Shown here: positions 34,002-44,432 of the stretch, piece after piece
Layout of the letters: each line of letters starts with the position of its first letter
How positions within the stretch are numbered: position 1 is the first letter of the stretch
NCBI GenBank assembly: GCA_009746045.1
Contig: RPFO01000175.1
Span: 2,247,287 to 2,311,286 of the forward strand
DNA: 64,000 bases
From: Mesostigma viride
Lineage: Eukaryota > Streptophyta > Mesostigmatophyceae > Mesostigmatales > Mesostigmataceae
Direction of reading: 5' to 3'
Program-made: the position numbers and the translations under genes
Notes under the pieces: generated by a model
What the model was told of the DNA's origin: nothing
Databases searched by the model: none
What the model saw: the letters and a program-made list of their open reading frames with translations, nothing else

Positions 34002-37000
34002 CTAGGTCCTAGTTACAGGGGTGTGGGCACCGCGGCCCGAATCGCTATGAATGCCATACTTGGTCACACGCGGAGCCCCCACAGGCTTGGGGGTGGTCTC
34101 CTTCATCACTACTTGCCATCTATCCTTGCGCACCATCTGCCTCCATATTACAGACAAACCAGGAGGCTGCCCGGGGGTGAGCCCGTCACGTCTAGTGTAG
34201 CACATGTCCATGCCGAGTCTATCACGAAAAGTCCACGGGTGGCGGCCCTGCCGCGCGCGGCCGGGGGCACGCCAGGTGAGGACATATCGCCCAGGCTGGG
34301 CGGGCTTGGTGCCAGCTAGTCTATCTGATGTATCTACCTGATCTGTGCGGGCCAGGTGCCCGGCTAGGCCCAGGCGCCTGTGCCTAATAATGTGGGAAAC
34401 ATAGGGCAAATCAGCGTACAAATCCTCATTACTAATGTGCAAACCAAAGGGGATGCCTTGCGCAGCATCTTGGTGACGGCGCCGTCGAGTCGTTGCTCCA
34501 GCTCCTGCATCAGTGTCCACGTCTCGGCGCCGTAGGTCAGGATCGTCAGAATGACGACCTTGAAGAGGTCACGCTTGACGATCCGGGGTAGGGCGGGGTT
34601 GCTCCACCAGCGGCGGTGGTCATGGAGGTGCGCCCACGCCATGCCGATCCGTGTCGTCATGTCGTCCTCGCAGTCGGGAAGCCAACTGCCGAGCAGCTTG
34701 AAGCGGCCTGAAGGAGGGTAGTTGACCTCGGCATCGTCTAAGAGGCGGAGTGTGGGTGGGGGCCCTGCCATGCCGAGGGCCAGGGCCTCCGTTTTGGGGC
34801 TGATTTCTAGACCAACCGCCCGAGCCTCGAGCGCCAGGCAGTCCAGCCAAAGTTGGGCAGACTCCGGCTTCTCGATGAGCGTGATGTCGTCGGCATAAAT
34901 GAGGTCAGCTAGTAAATTCTGCTTGTTAGTCGGCCCCCCTTCCCCAAGCTCGTTCGTGATCGCTAGGCCAGGGGCACGGCCTGCAATGCTAGCAAAGCGA
35001 GCACGTGCCTGGCGCATAACATAATCCACTACAATAATAAACAGGTACGGCGACAGGACGCAACCCTGCCAGACGCCGGTCTGCAGTGGGCATGGCGGGG
35101 TAATGCCGTGTTGAGTGCGCACCGAAGTGGTCGACCCCTCATACAGCGTGCGGATGACGGTAATCAGGGGAGTGGGGACGCGAGCGCGAGCAAGTACAGC
35201 CCATAGAGCGTCCCAGAGGACAGAATCAAAAGCCTTGATGAAGTCGACGAAGATCAGGATTGCGGGAAACTCACCAGGTTGCAGGAGAGCGATTTCCTCG
35301 AAGAGGCGACGCGCGACGAAGATGGCCATGACGGTGTTGCGCCCAGGACGGAAGCCCATTTGACTTTCCCCAAGGTGACAGTCGAGAGCAGAACGAAGGC
35401 GGTTGAGGATCATGCGCATGAACAACTTAAGTGCGGCGCTCTGGATGCAGACTCCTCTGTAGTTGGCGGGGTCGTCAGGGGAACCTTTGTTTTTGTACAG
35501 CATAATACGGTAGCTGTGCTGCCACTCAGGAATCGGCGGCGCGTCGGCAAGCAGGATCCGGTTGCAGACGTCAAGCAGGAACCCCGTGAGCGCCGTCAGC
35601 TTAATCACCGGGGCTGGGAGCTGGTCAGGTCCAACGGCGGCATAGAAGCGGAGTTGCTTGGCGGCGGTGCTCAGCTCGAGCTCGGTGAACGGCGGGAGCT
35701 CGTTGGGGTCGGCCAGGGGTTCCGTCAGGGCTGGGTACGTGTAGTCCTGCTCAGCGGCGGGCGGCGTGGGCGGCGCAGGGACGTCCGCCGGTGCTACTGC
35801 CAGGCGTGCGGCCGCCAGAGGGCCAAGCGGCGGAGGCGGCGGGGGGGCGCCGAGCAGCCGGGACTGGGAGGAATACCACTGGTCGAGCTGCTGCTGCGGT
35901 GAGCCAGAGAGCGTCCGCGGCGCCGGCTGCGCGCCGCCGGCGGGCCGTTGGGCGTGACGCAGGCGGGTCCAGGCGTACTTGCCGTGCTGGTCCTTGAGGT
36001 GGGCGAAGTACTCGCGGACATGAAGGTCCTCCTGCTCCTTGGTCGCCTGCCGGATGGCCGAGTGGTAATCGGCTTTGAGGCGGGCGTAGCGGGCGGGGTC
36101 GCTGTTGTCGCGCAGGGCTTGCCGGGCCTGGATGACGGCGGGGAGCCGGTGCAGGCTGGTGAAGCGGGGCGGGCGGCGGGGGGGCAGTAGGGCCCCGGCC
36201 GCGGGCAGCTTGTCAGCGAGGTGCCGAAGGGCCGATGCCGGGCCGGCAGCGAACAGCTGGGCGTGGCTGGCCGGGATGTCCAGCGCGTCGACGAACGCCT
36301 CTGCGGCGCGCTTGTGGGCGCGTTTTTCAGGGAAGTCCTCCAGAGCGTCGTCAGATTTCTCGAGCAACTGAAGTGTGCGCAAATCAGGTGGTGCCACGTG
36401 CTTACGAAAGGGCGAGGGGAATCGCAGGCGGATGCGGGCGGTGACGATGCGATGATCGGAGCGCACCAGGGGGATCACATGCGAGCGAGCAGCTAGTACA
36501 GATCCTTGATGACGCTTGCGCATTACAACATAGTCAATGCAGCGTTCAGTGCCAGTTGGCGAGGTGTGTGTGACCAAAGCATCTGGACTATGTGGAAAGC
36601 GGTGTTGGCAGTGACCAAATCGCATGTCGTAAGCAAATCAGCAAAAAGTTCAGTGTTGGCATTGGAGACCGTACCGTTGGGGGCGTGCTGACATCCGCCA
36701 GTACCCGGTGGTAGCGTGGCGTTGGCGTCCAGCAGCAGAGCGAGGTAGTTGCGACCAGGGATGCCGTTCGCCAGGTTCTCCAGCGCTGCAAAGAAGTCCT
36801 TGCGGTCTTGTTCTGGGTGGCCGGAGTGGGGTGCGTAACCAACGCCCACCGTCAGGGCGTAGGTCGAGTGGCCCTCCATCGAATGAAAAGTGGCCACGAG
36901 GAGCCGAGCGTTGACCAGCTGGGGTTCGCCCATGTGGCGTACGGCGAGCGGGGAGCAGAGGAGACCGACGCCCCCGTTCCCGGTGCCGTCGCCGCCTCCG

Positions 37001-37626
37001 TAGTAGAACCGCCAGCCGTCGATGTCGTCAGCAACAAGGGCAGTTGATCCGCGGGCCGATGCAGTGCGCCTGTGTTCTTGGATTCCCAGGATGGCGATAT
37101 TATTGTCGATGCAGAAACCAATAAGATTGGAGACTCGATGGCACTGACAGTCGTCACTGCGCAGGCAGTGACAGCGGTCAGCGTCGGGCTGGAGCGTGCG
37201 GGCGTTGAAGGTGGCGATGACCAAGGGCGCGCGTTGACCGAAAAGGGGGGTGCAGGCGGGGGTGGGGGCGGAGATGGAGCAGGGTGGTGATGGGGGTGGG
37301 GGTGGAGGTGGTGGGGTAGGGGGGGCGGGTTGGGGACTTATGCTTTCAATCACCGTTTCGATTCTTCCTGCCAACGCGTCGAGGCGACGCCGACGGTTGG
37401 CTCGGGTGGCCAGGTAGAATGAGTCTGCGTCTGCACGCATAAGAAATGCGTGCAGTCTGAGGAGGTTTCGGAGGCGGCCGCGCGAGGCGGGGCGGACCTG
37501 GCTCACTGCCGACCCGGTGCTCTCTCTCCGACAGCCCGAGGGCTGCGAAGGCAAAGGGGCGGGAAGGGGAGTTAGGCAGATCCCACTGCTAAAGCCGCGG
37601 AGCCGCGGGGCCGCGGGCGTCGTCAT
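34002..37626 (-). pseudogene. LINE A ORF2: APE endonuclease and reverse transcriptase, two frameshifts
   Basis: The reading starts at 37626 with a Pro-rich leader. The APE-type endonuclease begins at VIATFNARTL, with ILGIQEHRR, LLLDANATL and, after a frameshift near 36600, IDYVVM and LVRSDHRIV. The reverse transcriptase follows with GPDQLPAPVIK, NYRGVCIQSAALKLF, GFRPGRNTVMAIF, FVDFIKAFDSV, TGVWQGCVLSPYLF, the catalytic LIYADDITLIEKP and FKLLGSWL. A second frameshift near 34465, caused by a 7-bp deletion relative to copy D, breaks the C-terminal part that continues as IPFGLHISNEDLYADL to 34002. The protein would prime reverse transcription at nicked target DNA. Two frameshifts make this copy inactive unless they are sequencing errors. 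Confidence 0.9.
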
Positions 37627-38993
37627 TGATAGGAGAGAAGGGTTCGCAGCGCGGGCTCCGGCTCAGGTGCAAAGCGAACGAATTTATTAGGGGGACGGCC
37701 AAGCCTGGCAGCCATACCTGAGCTGAAGTTGCCCCGGCGGATCCCCACACGTGCTGGGGAGCAGGTGACCGTCGATGCCGGGCCGGGCCCACTTCAAATG
37801 TTCCGCCGTCCAAGCCAAGTGTGTGACACTTTTTCGCTATTTTCGCAAAAAAAAAATAAAATTTCGCACGAGTTCGCGTGATTTTCGCGTGATTTTCGCA
37901 AAATTTTCACACATTTTCGCACGATTTCGCACGATTTCGCACAATTTTGCATGATTTCGCACAATTTCGCATGGATTTCAACCAAGGGTCGTTTTGGGGA
38001 GTGACGTTTGACAAAATTTCGCATGAATTCACACACGTTGTGCACATCAAAATTTTTTACCGTCGACATTTTTCACATGAAATTTCGCACAATTTCAGCA
38101 AATTTCGCACAAATTTGCACGATTTCAGCAAATTTCACACGATTTCAGCAAATTTCGCACAATTTCGCACGATTTCGCACGACGAATCACTCTGCAGAGT
38201 GACGATCGTCGAAAAAGTCAAAAAAACGACCAAAAGTGTCACACTTTTCGGAACATTTGAAGTGGGCCCGGCCGCCGGTGGCGATGGCGGTGACGGCGGG
38301 GGCCGAGCAGGGGGCTGGGGCGCTGGCACGGCGGTATCCATGGGGGTCGCCGTCATTGGAGGAAGGTCCTGGCCATTAATGCGGACGATGAAGACGCCAT
38401 TAAAGAGGCGGGCATAGATGCTGCACCGTAGTTGCGGGTTGGCCTGCTTGGCTGCCCGAGCCTCGTGGACCTCCGGCCGGTTCAAAGCGGCAGCCCGGGC
38501 CTCAAGCTGCTCCGGGGTATAGTAATCGTCGATGCTCAGTTGGGTATCGTGGAGGTTCCGGCGGGCCTTCTGCACCTGCACTGAGTTTGTCCTCCTTGCG
38601 GTGGAATTCCACCAAGACAGGGGCGGTGGGGCCGCCGAGCCGTCGTGCCGTTTTGATGACGACGCTTTGGGCCACGCCGAGCTTCCCCAGGAAGGGGTCG
38701 CCCCGGAGGTAGGTGCCCAGGCGTGCATCGTTGACGTTCGAGGGGACGCCACGTACCACAATACTGCATGAGCGAATGGGTTCGTGCATAGCATCCCTTG
38801 TGCTGGCCTTGACGGCTGTTTTGATTTCGTTGATGAGATCCGTAGGGTTCTGAAGCGTGGCGGCATAGGTGGTCTTGGCAGGAGTTATGGAGGCGGCAAG
38901 TTGTTGCTGGAGCTGGTGGAGGAGCTGCTGCTGCTGCTGCAGCCCTGCTGCAATGTGGGTGATGGCGGAGTGGATGGAGGTGTCGGCGTGTGA
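37589..38993 (-). pseudogene. LINE A ORF1 (5'-truncated, MITE-interrupted)
   Basis: From 38993 the frame encodes a Gln-rich coiled-coil-like stretch, then CSIVVRGVPSNVNDARLG and VLVEFHRKEDKL, a fold pattern typical of LINE ORF1 RNA-binding domains. After a frameshift near 38575 it continues NLHDTQLSIDDYYTPEQLEA to a Pro-rich tail. The MITE at 37785..38269 cuts that tail; removing it lets the frame run on to a stop at 37589. ORF1 therefore overlaps the ORF2 start (37626) by about 38 bp. The role would be RNA binding and chaperone function in the retrotransposition particle. Confidence 0.75.
37785..38269. mobile_element. MITE, 485 bp, within LINE A ORF1
   Basis: Inverted ends GGGCCCACTTCAAATGTTCC (left) and its reverse complement (right), extended by a second inverted segment with AAGTGTG(T)GACACTTTT. 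GGCC flanks both sides (37781..37784, 38270..38273), although the palindromic ends make the exact duplication ambiguous. The interior is AT-rich with many copies of ATTTCGCAC(G/A). It encodes nothing. Confidence 0.8.
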
Positions 38994-39018
38994 GGATGGA
39001 ATGGATGGTATAAGCTAT

Positions 39019-39696
39019 CTAGGTCCTAGTTACAGGGGTGTGGGCACCGCGGCCCGAATCGCTATGAATGCCATACTTGGTCACACGCGGAGCCCCCACA
39101 GGCTTGGGGGTGGTCTCCTTCATCACTACTTGCCATCTATCCTTGCGCACCATCTGCCTCCATATTACAGACAAACCAGGAGGCTGCCCGGGGGTGAGCC
39201 CGTCACGTCTAGTGAAGCACATGTCCATGCCGAGTCTATCACGAAAAGTCCACGGGTGGCGGCCCTGCCGCGCGCGGCCGGGGGCACGCCAGGTGAGGAC
39301 ATATCGCCCAGGCTGGGCGGGCTTGGTGCCAGCTAGTCTATCTGATGTATCTACCTGATCTGTGCGGGCCAGGTGCCCGGCTAGGCCCAGGCGCCTGTGC
39401 CTAATAATGTGGGAAACATAGGGCAAATCAGCGTACAAATCCTCATTACTAATGTGCAAACCAAAGGGGATGCCTGGCGCAGCATCTTGGTGACGGCGCC
39501 GTCGAGTCGTTGCTCCAGCTCCTGCATCAGTGTCCACGTCTCGGCGCCGTAGGTCAGGATCGTCAGAATGACGACCTTGAAGAGGTCACGCTTGACGATC
39601 CGGGGTAGGGCGGGGTTGCTCCACCAGCGGCGGTGGTCATGGAGGTGCGCCCACGCCATGCCGATCCGTGTCGTCATGTCGTCCTCGCAGTCGGGA
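39019..39696 (-). pseudogene. LINE B ORF2 C-terminal part
   Basis: Almost identical to copy A: TRIGMAWAHLHDHRRWWSNP, then ILTYGAETWTLMQELEQRL, the same 7-bp deletion near 39480, and the tail to HTPVTRT. The upstream coding part lies beyond the CACTA insertion, at 49391. Confidence 0.9.
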
Positions 39697-39712
39697 CACT
39701 AGGAACTCGGCT

Positions 39713-40025
39713 TTGAGAATGGGTGAGAAATGGTGAGAAAAAGGGTGAGAAAGGTGAGAAAAAGGGTGAGAAATGGGTGAGAATGGGTGAGAAAGGTGAG
39801 AAAAAAGGGTGAGAATGGGGTGAGAATGGGTGAGAAAACACGTTTCTCACCCGGGTGAGATTGCCCCAAAAAGGTGAAAAAAGGGGGAAAACGTGAGAAA
39901 AATCTCAAAAAACAGGACGTGAGAAAAGTGAGAAAAACGGGAGGTGTGAAACGTGAGAAAAGTGAGAAAAGTGAGAAAATCAGGACGTGAGAAAAGTGAG
40001 AAAAGTGAGAAAACACAGCGCTGAG
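39713..40025 (+). repeat. CACTA left subterminal repeats (GTGAGAAA)
   Basis: More than twenty copies of GTGAGAAA or GGTGAGAA within about 310 bp inside the left end, irregularly spaced. In En/Spm-type elements such motifs are bound by the element's own proteins. Confidence 0.9.
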
Positions 40026-40188
40026 AAACACAGCCATAATACAATATGCTGGCAGCAGACACATGCATGCAGTGCCAGTAACAACCGCTGTTCAAAACAG
40101 CACGAACAATCATGATTTTTTCATTAAATGTTTGAATAATTTTAATGTTTACAGCTGCAAGAACCCGTTGATTCAACTATTCAACACT

Positions 40189-40338
40189 GTTATGGCGTTA
40201 TGTACATCTTCGGCATTCAATGCCTGTTCAACACAGTCTGTTATGGCGTTATGACATCTTTGGCATTCAATGCCTGTTCAACACAGTCTGTTATGGCGTT
40301 ATGACATCTTCGGCATTCAATGCCTTTCATTGAATACT
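40189..40338. repeat. 50-bp tandem repeat, 3 copies, in the CACTA element
   Basis: TGTTATGGCGTTATG recurs at 40189, 40239 and 40289, each followed by ACATCTT(C/T)GGCATTCAATGC. Confidence 0.9.
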
Positions 40339-40723
40339 ATATGGTAGCTAGCTAACAAAGCGGGCCGGCGGTCGACAGGGCGTCTCATGCTGACTTGAAA
40401 GCGGGATCACTGCTTGCATTTTATTCTCGTGGTGCCTGCAAGAAATCAAGCAAACCGACACAATATATGCAAGAGGAAAAGAAATCAGATCCTTGACTGT
40501 CATAGATGTAAGCGTTCTACAATGATCTTGAGCTCATCACCACCTAACAATCCATGCAGCAAATGTGTATGGCAAATCAAACCAAGCAACATACAATTCC
40601 ACACATCCATGCATGCAACTGAGGGGAAAAAAAAACAGGCCCTTGCAGATAAACATCTATACCTTCAAATGCCAAAAACATGACACCTATAATTCCCCCC
40701 CAAATGAAAGCAGTGCAGCTAAC

Positions 40724-43700
40724 CTTGGATGGTGATGCAACTGACGACGCCGATGACATGGCATCGTCATCGGCGTCGTCAGTGTCAGTCCTCCCGCCCC
40801 GTTGTTCCTCGAAGGCGGTCCAGTTTACCTGCAAGTAAGAGGCATACAAGGAAGTCAACTAAATCATGTTCAGGAAAACTTAATTGCAGAAAAAAGATGC
40901 TATCAATAAATGGCGATTTTTATAGCGGAACAAAATTTCAGAAATCATAGGGGGAAAAACAACAAAACCTAATCAGCCAACATAATTTACCATGATTACA
41001 TGAACAACAATATGGCATGCATACAAGATGCAAACAACTTATTTTTAGGCACGACTAAAAAGGTATACTTACCGATGTCATCCCCGTTGCCGTCGAGATG
41101 TCGATAGTCGCAGTACCCTGCTGCCGGGCGCGAACAAGGGCCTTTTGTTTTGCTAGGAGGGCTTCTAGCCTGGCCAGTTCTCGCTCTGCCTCCTTCAAAT
41201 CCGGCTCGAGCTCCATATCCACGTCGCTGAATTCCAGTTTAGCAGGCGCAACCGACAGCACCGTCGGCGTGGCGACCTCCGCCTTGGCCTGCGCCGCTGC
41301 CGGCGTGGCGACCTCCGCCTTGGCCTGCGCCGCTGCCGGCGTGGCGACCTCCGCCTTGGCCTGCGCCGCTGCCGGCGTGGCGACCTCCGCCTTGGCCTGC
41401 GCCGCTGCCGGCGTGGCGACCTCCGCCTTGGCCTGCGCCGCCGCCGCCGTGGCAACCTCCGCCTTGGCTTTCTCCACAGCAGGCGTGGTGACTACCACCT
41501 TTGTCCCTGCCTTTGCCTCGCTGCCCTGCACCGCAGCCCCAGCCACAACTCCCTTCGCACGCTTCACAGGCACCTGCTGCGCGGACTCCTCCACCTGTCT
41601 CTTTTTCACCGGATCCTGCATGTTGGTGGGGTCCACAGAGGCAGCAGCCTTCACGGCTGCTTGGGACCGCTTGAGGACTCGGTACGCCGTCATGTCCTCA
41701 GGGTACACTCCATCAAGAGCCACCCAAGCACATATTTCCTTGCTGTTCTCGTCTTGGGGGAGGTCGTTGAGGGCGAGCTCGTAAGTCTTGCTTGCGCCGT
41801 CATGCTCGACGAACAGGATTGAGTGTGGGATCTTCCTTTTCTTGTTGATGGAGCAGACTTTACCAAACTCCCAGATCCACTCATCCCGGTCCTTCTTAGG
41901 GTCCTCTAGGAGAAACCGCACGGCGATGAACATCCCGATTTTCGGCTGGGCATCCTTTCGGATGGTGGCCACGCGGCTGAGCTGCGGCAGAAAGTGACCA
42001 AGGCCCAGGTCGAGGGGGGTACCGCGTTCCTTTTTTATTTGGGGCTCCCGTTCCTTCTTGAGTTTCTTTGGCGGCACATCATCAGGTTTCTTCTCTACTT
42101 GGTTCTTTTGCGTCTTTGGAATGAACGGCGCCGCGGCCTCGGCTGCCGGCTCCCCCTCGGCCTGGGCTGCCGGCGCCGCGGCCTTGGGTGCCGGCGCCGC
42201 GGCCTTGGGTGCCGGCGCCGCGGCCTTGGGTGCCGGCGCCGCGGCCTTGGGTGCCGGCGCCGCGGCCTTGGCTGCCGGCGCCGCGGCCTTGGCTGCCGGC
42301 ACCGCGGCCTTGGGTGCCGGCGCCGCGGCCTTGGGTGCCGGCGCCGCGGCCTTGGCTGCCGGCGCCGCGGCCTTGGCTGCCGGCACCGCGGCCTTGGGTG
42401 CCGGCGCCGCGGCCTTGGCTGCCGGCGCCGCGGCCTTGGCTGCCGGCGCCGCGGCCTTGGGTGCCGGCGCCGCGGTTTCTGCGGCGGGGGGAGCCGACGT
42501 GGCCGATGGGGAAGCGGCCACGGCAAGGACAGGGTTCCTTGGTGGCACAGGGGGCGGCGCCATGATATAGACGACCGACTGTTCTGAAGCTGAGGCCGGC
42601 TTTGTAGATTGCTCAAGTGCAGCGAGCCTGGCCCGGAGGAGCGCGATTTCCTGCTCCTGGGGCGTCAGGGTGTTCTCGACCTGCGCATGCCACAATTTCG
42701 GGGAAACGGACACAACCAACTAGTGACAAAAGTTAGAGGACGTGATTTCTTGAGCTATTTGCTCATCTGACATGGGGGCGCTTGAAAATGGCAAAGGCAA
42801 AGCGGAGCCCGCCGCCTTAAGGCGGGCGTAACAGGTTGGTGGGGTGCTGGCATGCATAAATAAATGGGGCGGGGTGCTGGCATGCATAAATAAATGGGGT
42901 GGGGTGCTGGCATGCATAAATAAATGGGGTGGGGTGCTGGCATGCATTACAAGTATTAAATTTTTTTTCTAGGCTTGTCAGTCACAGCATTTCTTAACCA
43001 GATTTATATAAGGGCGCGCGAATACCCACGGTTTAAAAAGAACATGTTCACGAGCATGGAGACTTGAAAGCAACAATCTTTGCCGACGACATACAGTAAG
43101 CTAGTAGCCAGAATGCTTTCTTGCCGTAACATACCTTGGCCGGGGCTTGTGGCTCGAGGTGAGTCTTGTCTTGCTTGGTCTTCGCCATCTTGGGCTTTGG
43201 CACCCCGACCTTCACCTACGATCGTGCGAGTGATACGACGATTGTGGGGAAACAAAGACAAGCAAATCAATTAAAAGAAGGAACTTGACATCGAAGCTAG
43301 CGGCAAGTACACAATTTTACTCCAATACTAATGCTGCCGGATCAGAAAATATTGCATGCATGAAGTTCGGTTGCCTTTGCATCGGGAAAAGAAAAGCATT
43401 CAGTTCGAATAAGTCCAATGTAGAGCTTAGCTATACCTTTGGCGTGCCCAGGTTGGTTAGGTTGGCCAAGGCACCCCCCTCGTCCGGGTTGCGAATGCCG
43501 CGCTTCCCGCTATTTGCCTTGTACTTCGAATTCGACAAGTATCGAGACAGCTCGGCGGCTACAAATTTCCGCGCCGGCTGGAATACCGGAGCCTTGCCCG
43601 CCTTCGCGGGGTCCACTTTCTGCAATTCCTCGTACCTCCGCGTTGCTGACTCAAAAACTGAGTTTGCTAATGCCCCGCAAACTCGCATATTTTTAGCAGT

Positions 43701-43933
43701 CTATCGACAACTGCGGCAACTAACGCAGCATCTTGTTTAGCTTTTGGGTCCCCAAGGTGAAGGTACCTCCGCGATAGCACCGCTATCTGGCTGCGGAGGA
43801 CTGCCAGCCGGTTACTCTCGGCGACAAATGGCAAAGGGACTTCCTCGCTGATCTTGTTAACACGGAATGAGCGCCACTCTTCATCTGTGGCCTTGTAAGG
43901 CCCATCCTGCTCTGCTGCCATGTAACTACCCAA
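40724..43933 (-). CDS. CACTA companion gene (multi-exon, function unknown)
   Basis: Minus-strand exons with phase-0 junctions: 43209..43135, 42680..41073 and 40828..40724. They are preceded by coding sequence 43933..43437, which contains a frameshift near 43690. The first part has TDEEWRSFRVNKISEEVPLP and RRYEELQKVDPAKAG. The large exon opens with a heptad-like segment (EQEIALLRARLAALEQ), then a long Ala/Pro/Lys tandem tract (APAPKAAAPAAK), a compact conserved-looking domain (GMFIAVRFLLEDP, DEWIWEFGKVCSI, HSILFVEHDGASKTYEL) and a second repeat of five AKAEVATPAAAQ units. It closes with a coiled coil (EAERELARLEALLAKQ). The 40828 exon is acidic (DTDDADDDAMSS). The final exon was not identified. 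Position suggests the counterpart of the En/Spm TNPA DNA-binding protein, but no homology was recognised. Confidence 0.55.
42838..42946. repeat. 30-bp tandem repeat in companion-gene intron
   Basis: Three to four copies of GGGGTGCTGGCATGCATAAA, period 30. Confidence 0.9.
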
Positions 43934-44432
43934 CGGCGGTTGGGTAGAAAAGTTGGAACCTGGGTCAATGCGTCGGCCGCCTGTGTTTGCGGCTCCATGG
44001 CAACAACGACTAGTTCGGTGGACGCGGCAAATTCAACGCATACATCATCTTGAAATCGTGACCGTCCATCTGCACCGATCCGACGACTCATGCAGTATCC
44101 CGCTTTTTTTTCTCTCGCAGGAGAGCCGTTGGCCGGTTCCCAACGCGTGCGACCACTGGTCTGCATTAACTTAACTTACCTTAAGTTCTCCATGCAGAGA
44201 AGTGACCCAAGCCGTCGGTTGGCACTCATCGACGTCAGCCGCAGTGTGTTGACGCGTCCGCGCGATTGACGCGGCGGCACCAAACGGCACCTACCGACAG
44301 AGGGAGCACCGCGCAACTAAACAACGCGTTCGTTTTGAGGTCTGCTGTGGCTTCGACGAGTTCGCATCAAGTCTGACGCGGGGCCTTCCGTGACTTTACA
44401 TTTACTGTCTTATTTATTCCTGAATACTAACA

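Larger units (their letters stand above)
33908..38993 (-). mobile_element. LINE copy A, about 5.1 kb, inserted in copy B
   Basis: Flanked by the 12-bp sequence GGATGGAATGGA (33896..33907 and 38994..39005), which in an intact element occurs once, in the 3' region of copy B. The tail at the low-coordinate end is (TTAA)n. It contains ORF1 (5'-truncated), ORF2 with APE endonuclease and reverse transcriptase, and a MITE. Confidence 0.85.

Noticed and set aside
36221-36496. Plus-strand frames opposite LINE A ORF2
   Set aside because: Antisense shadows of the reverse transcriptase coding strand.
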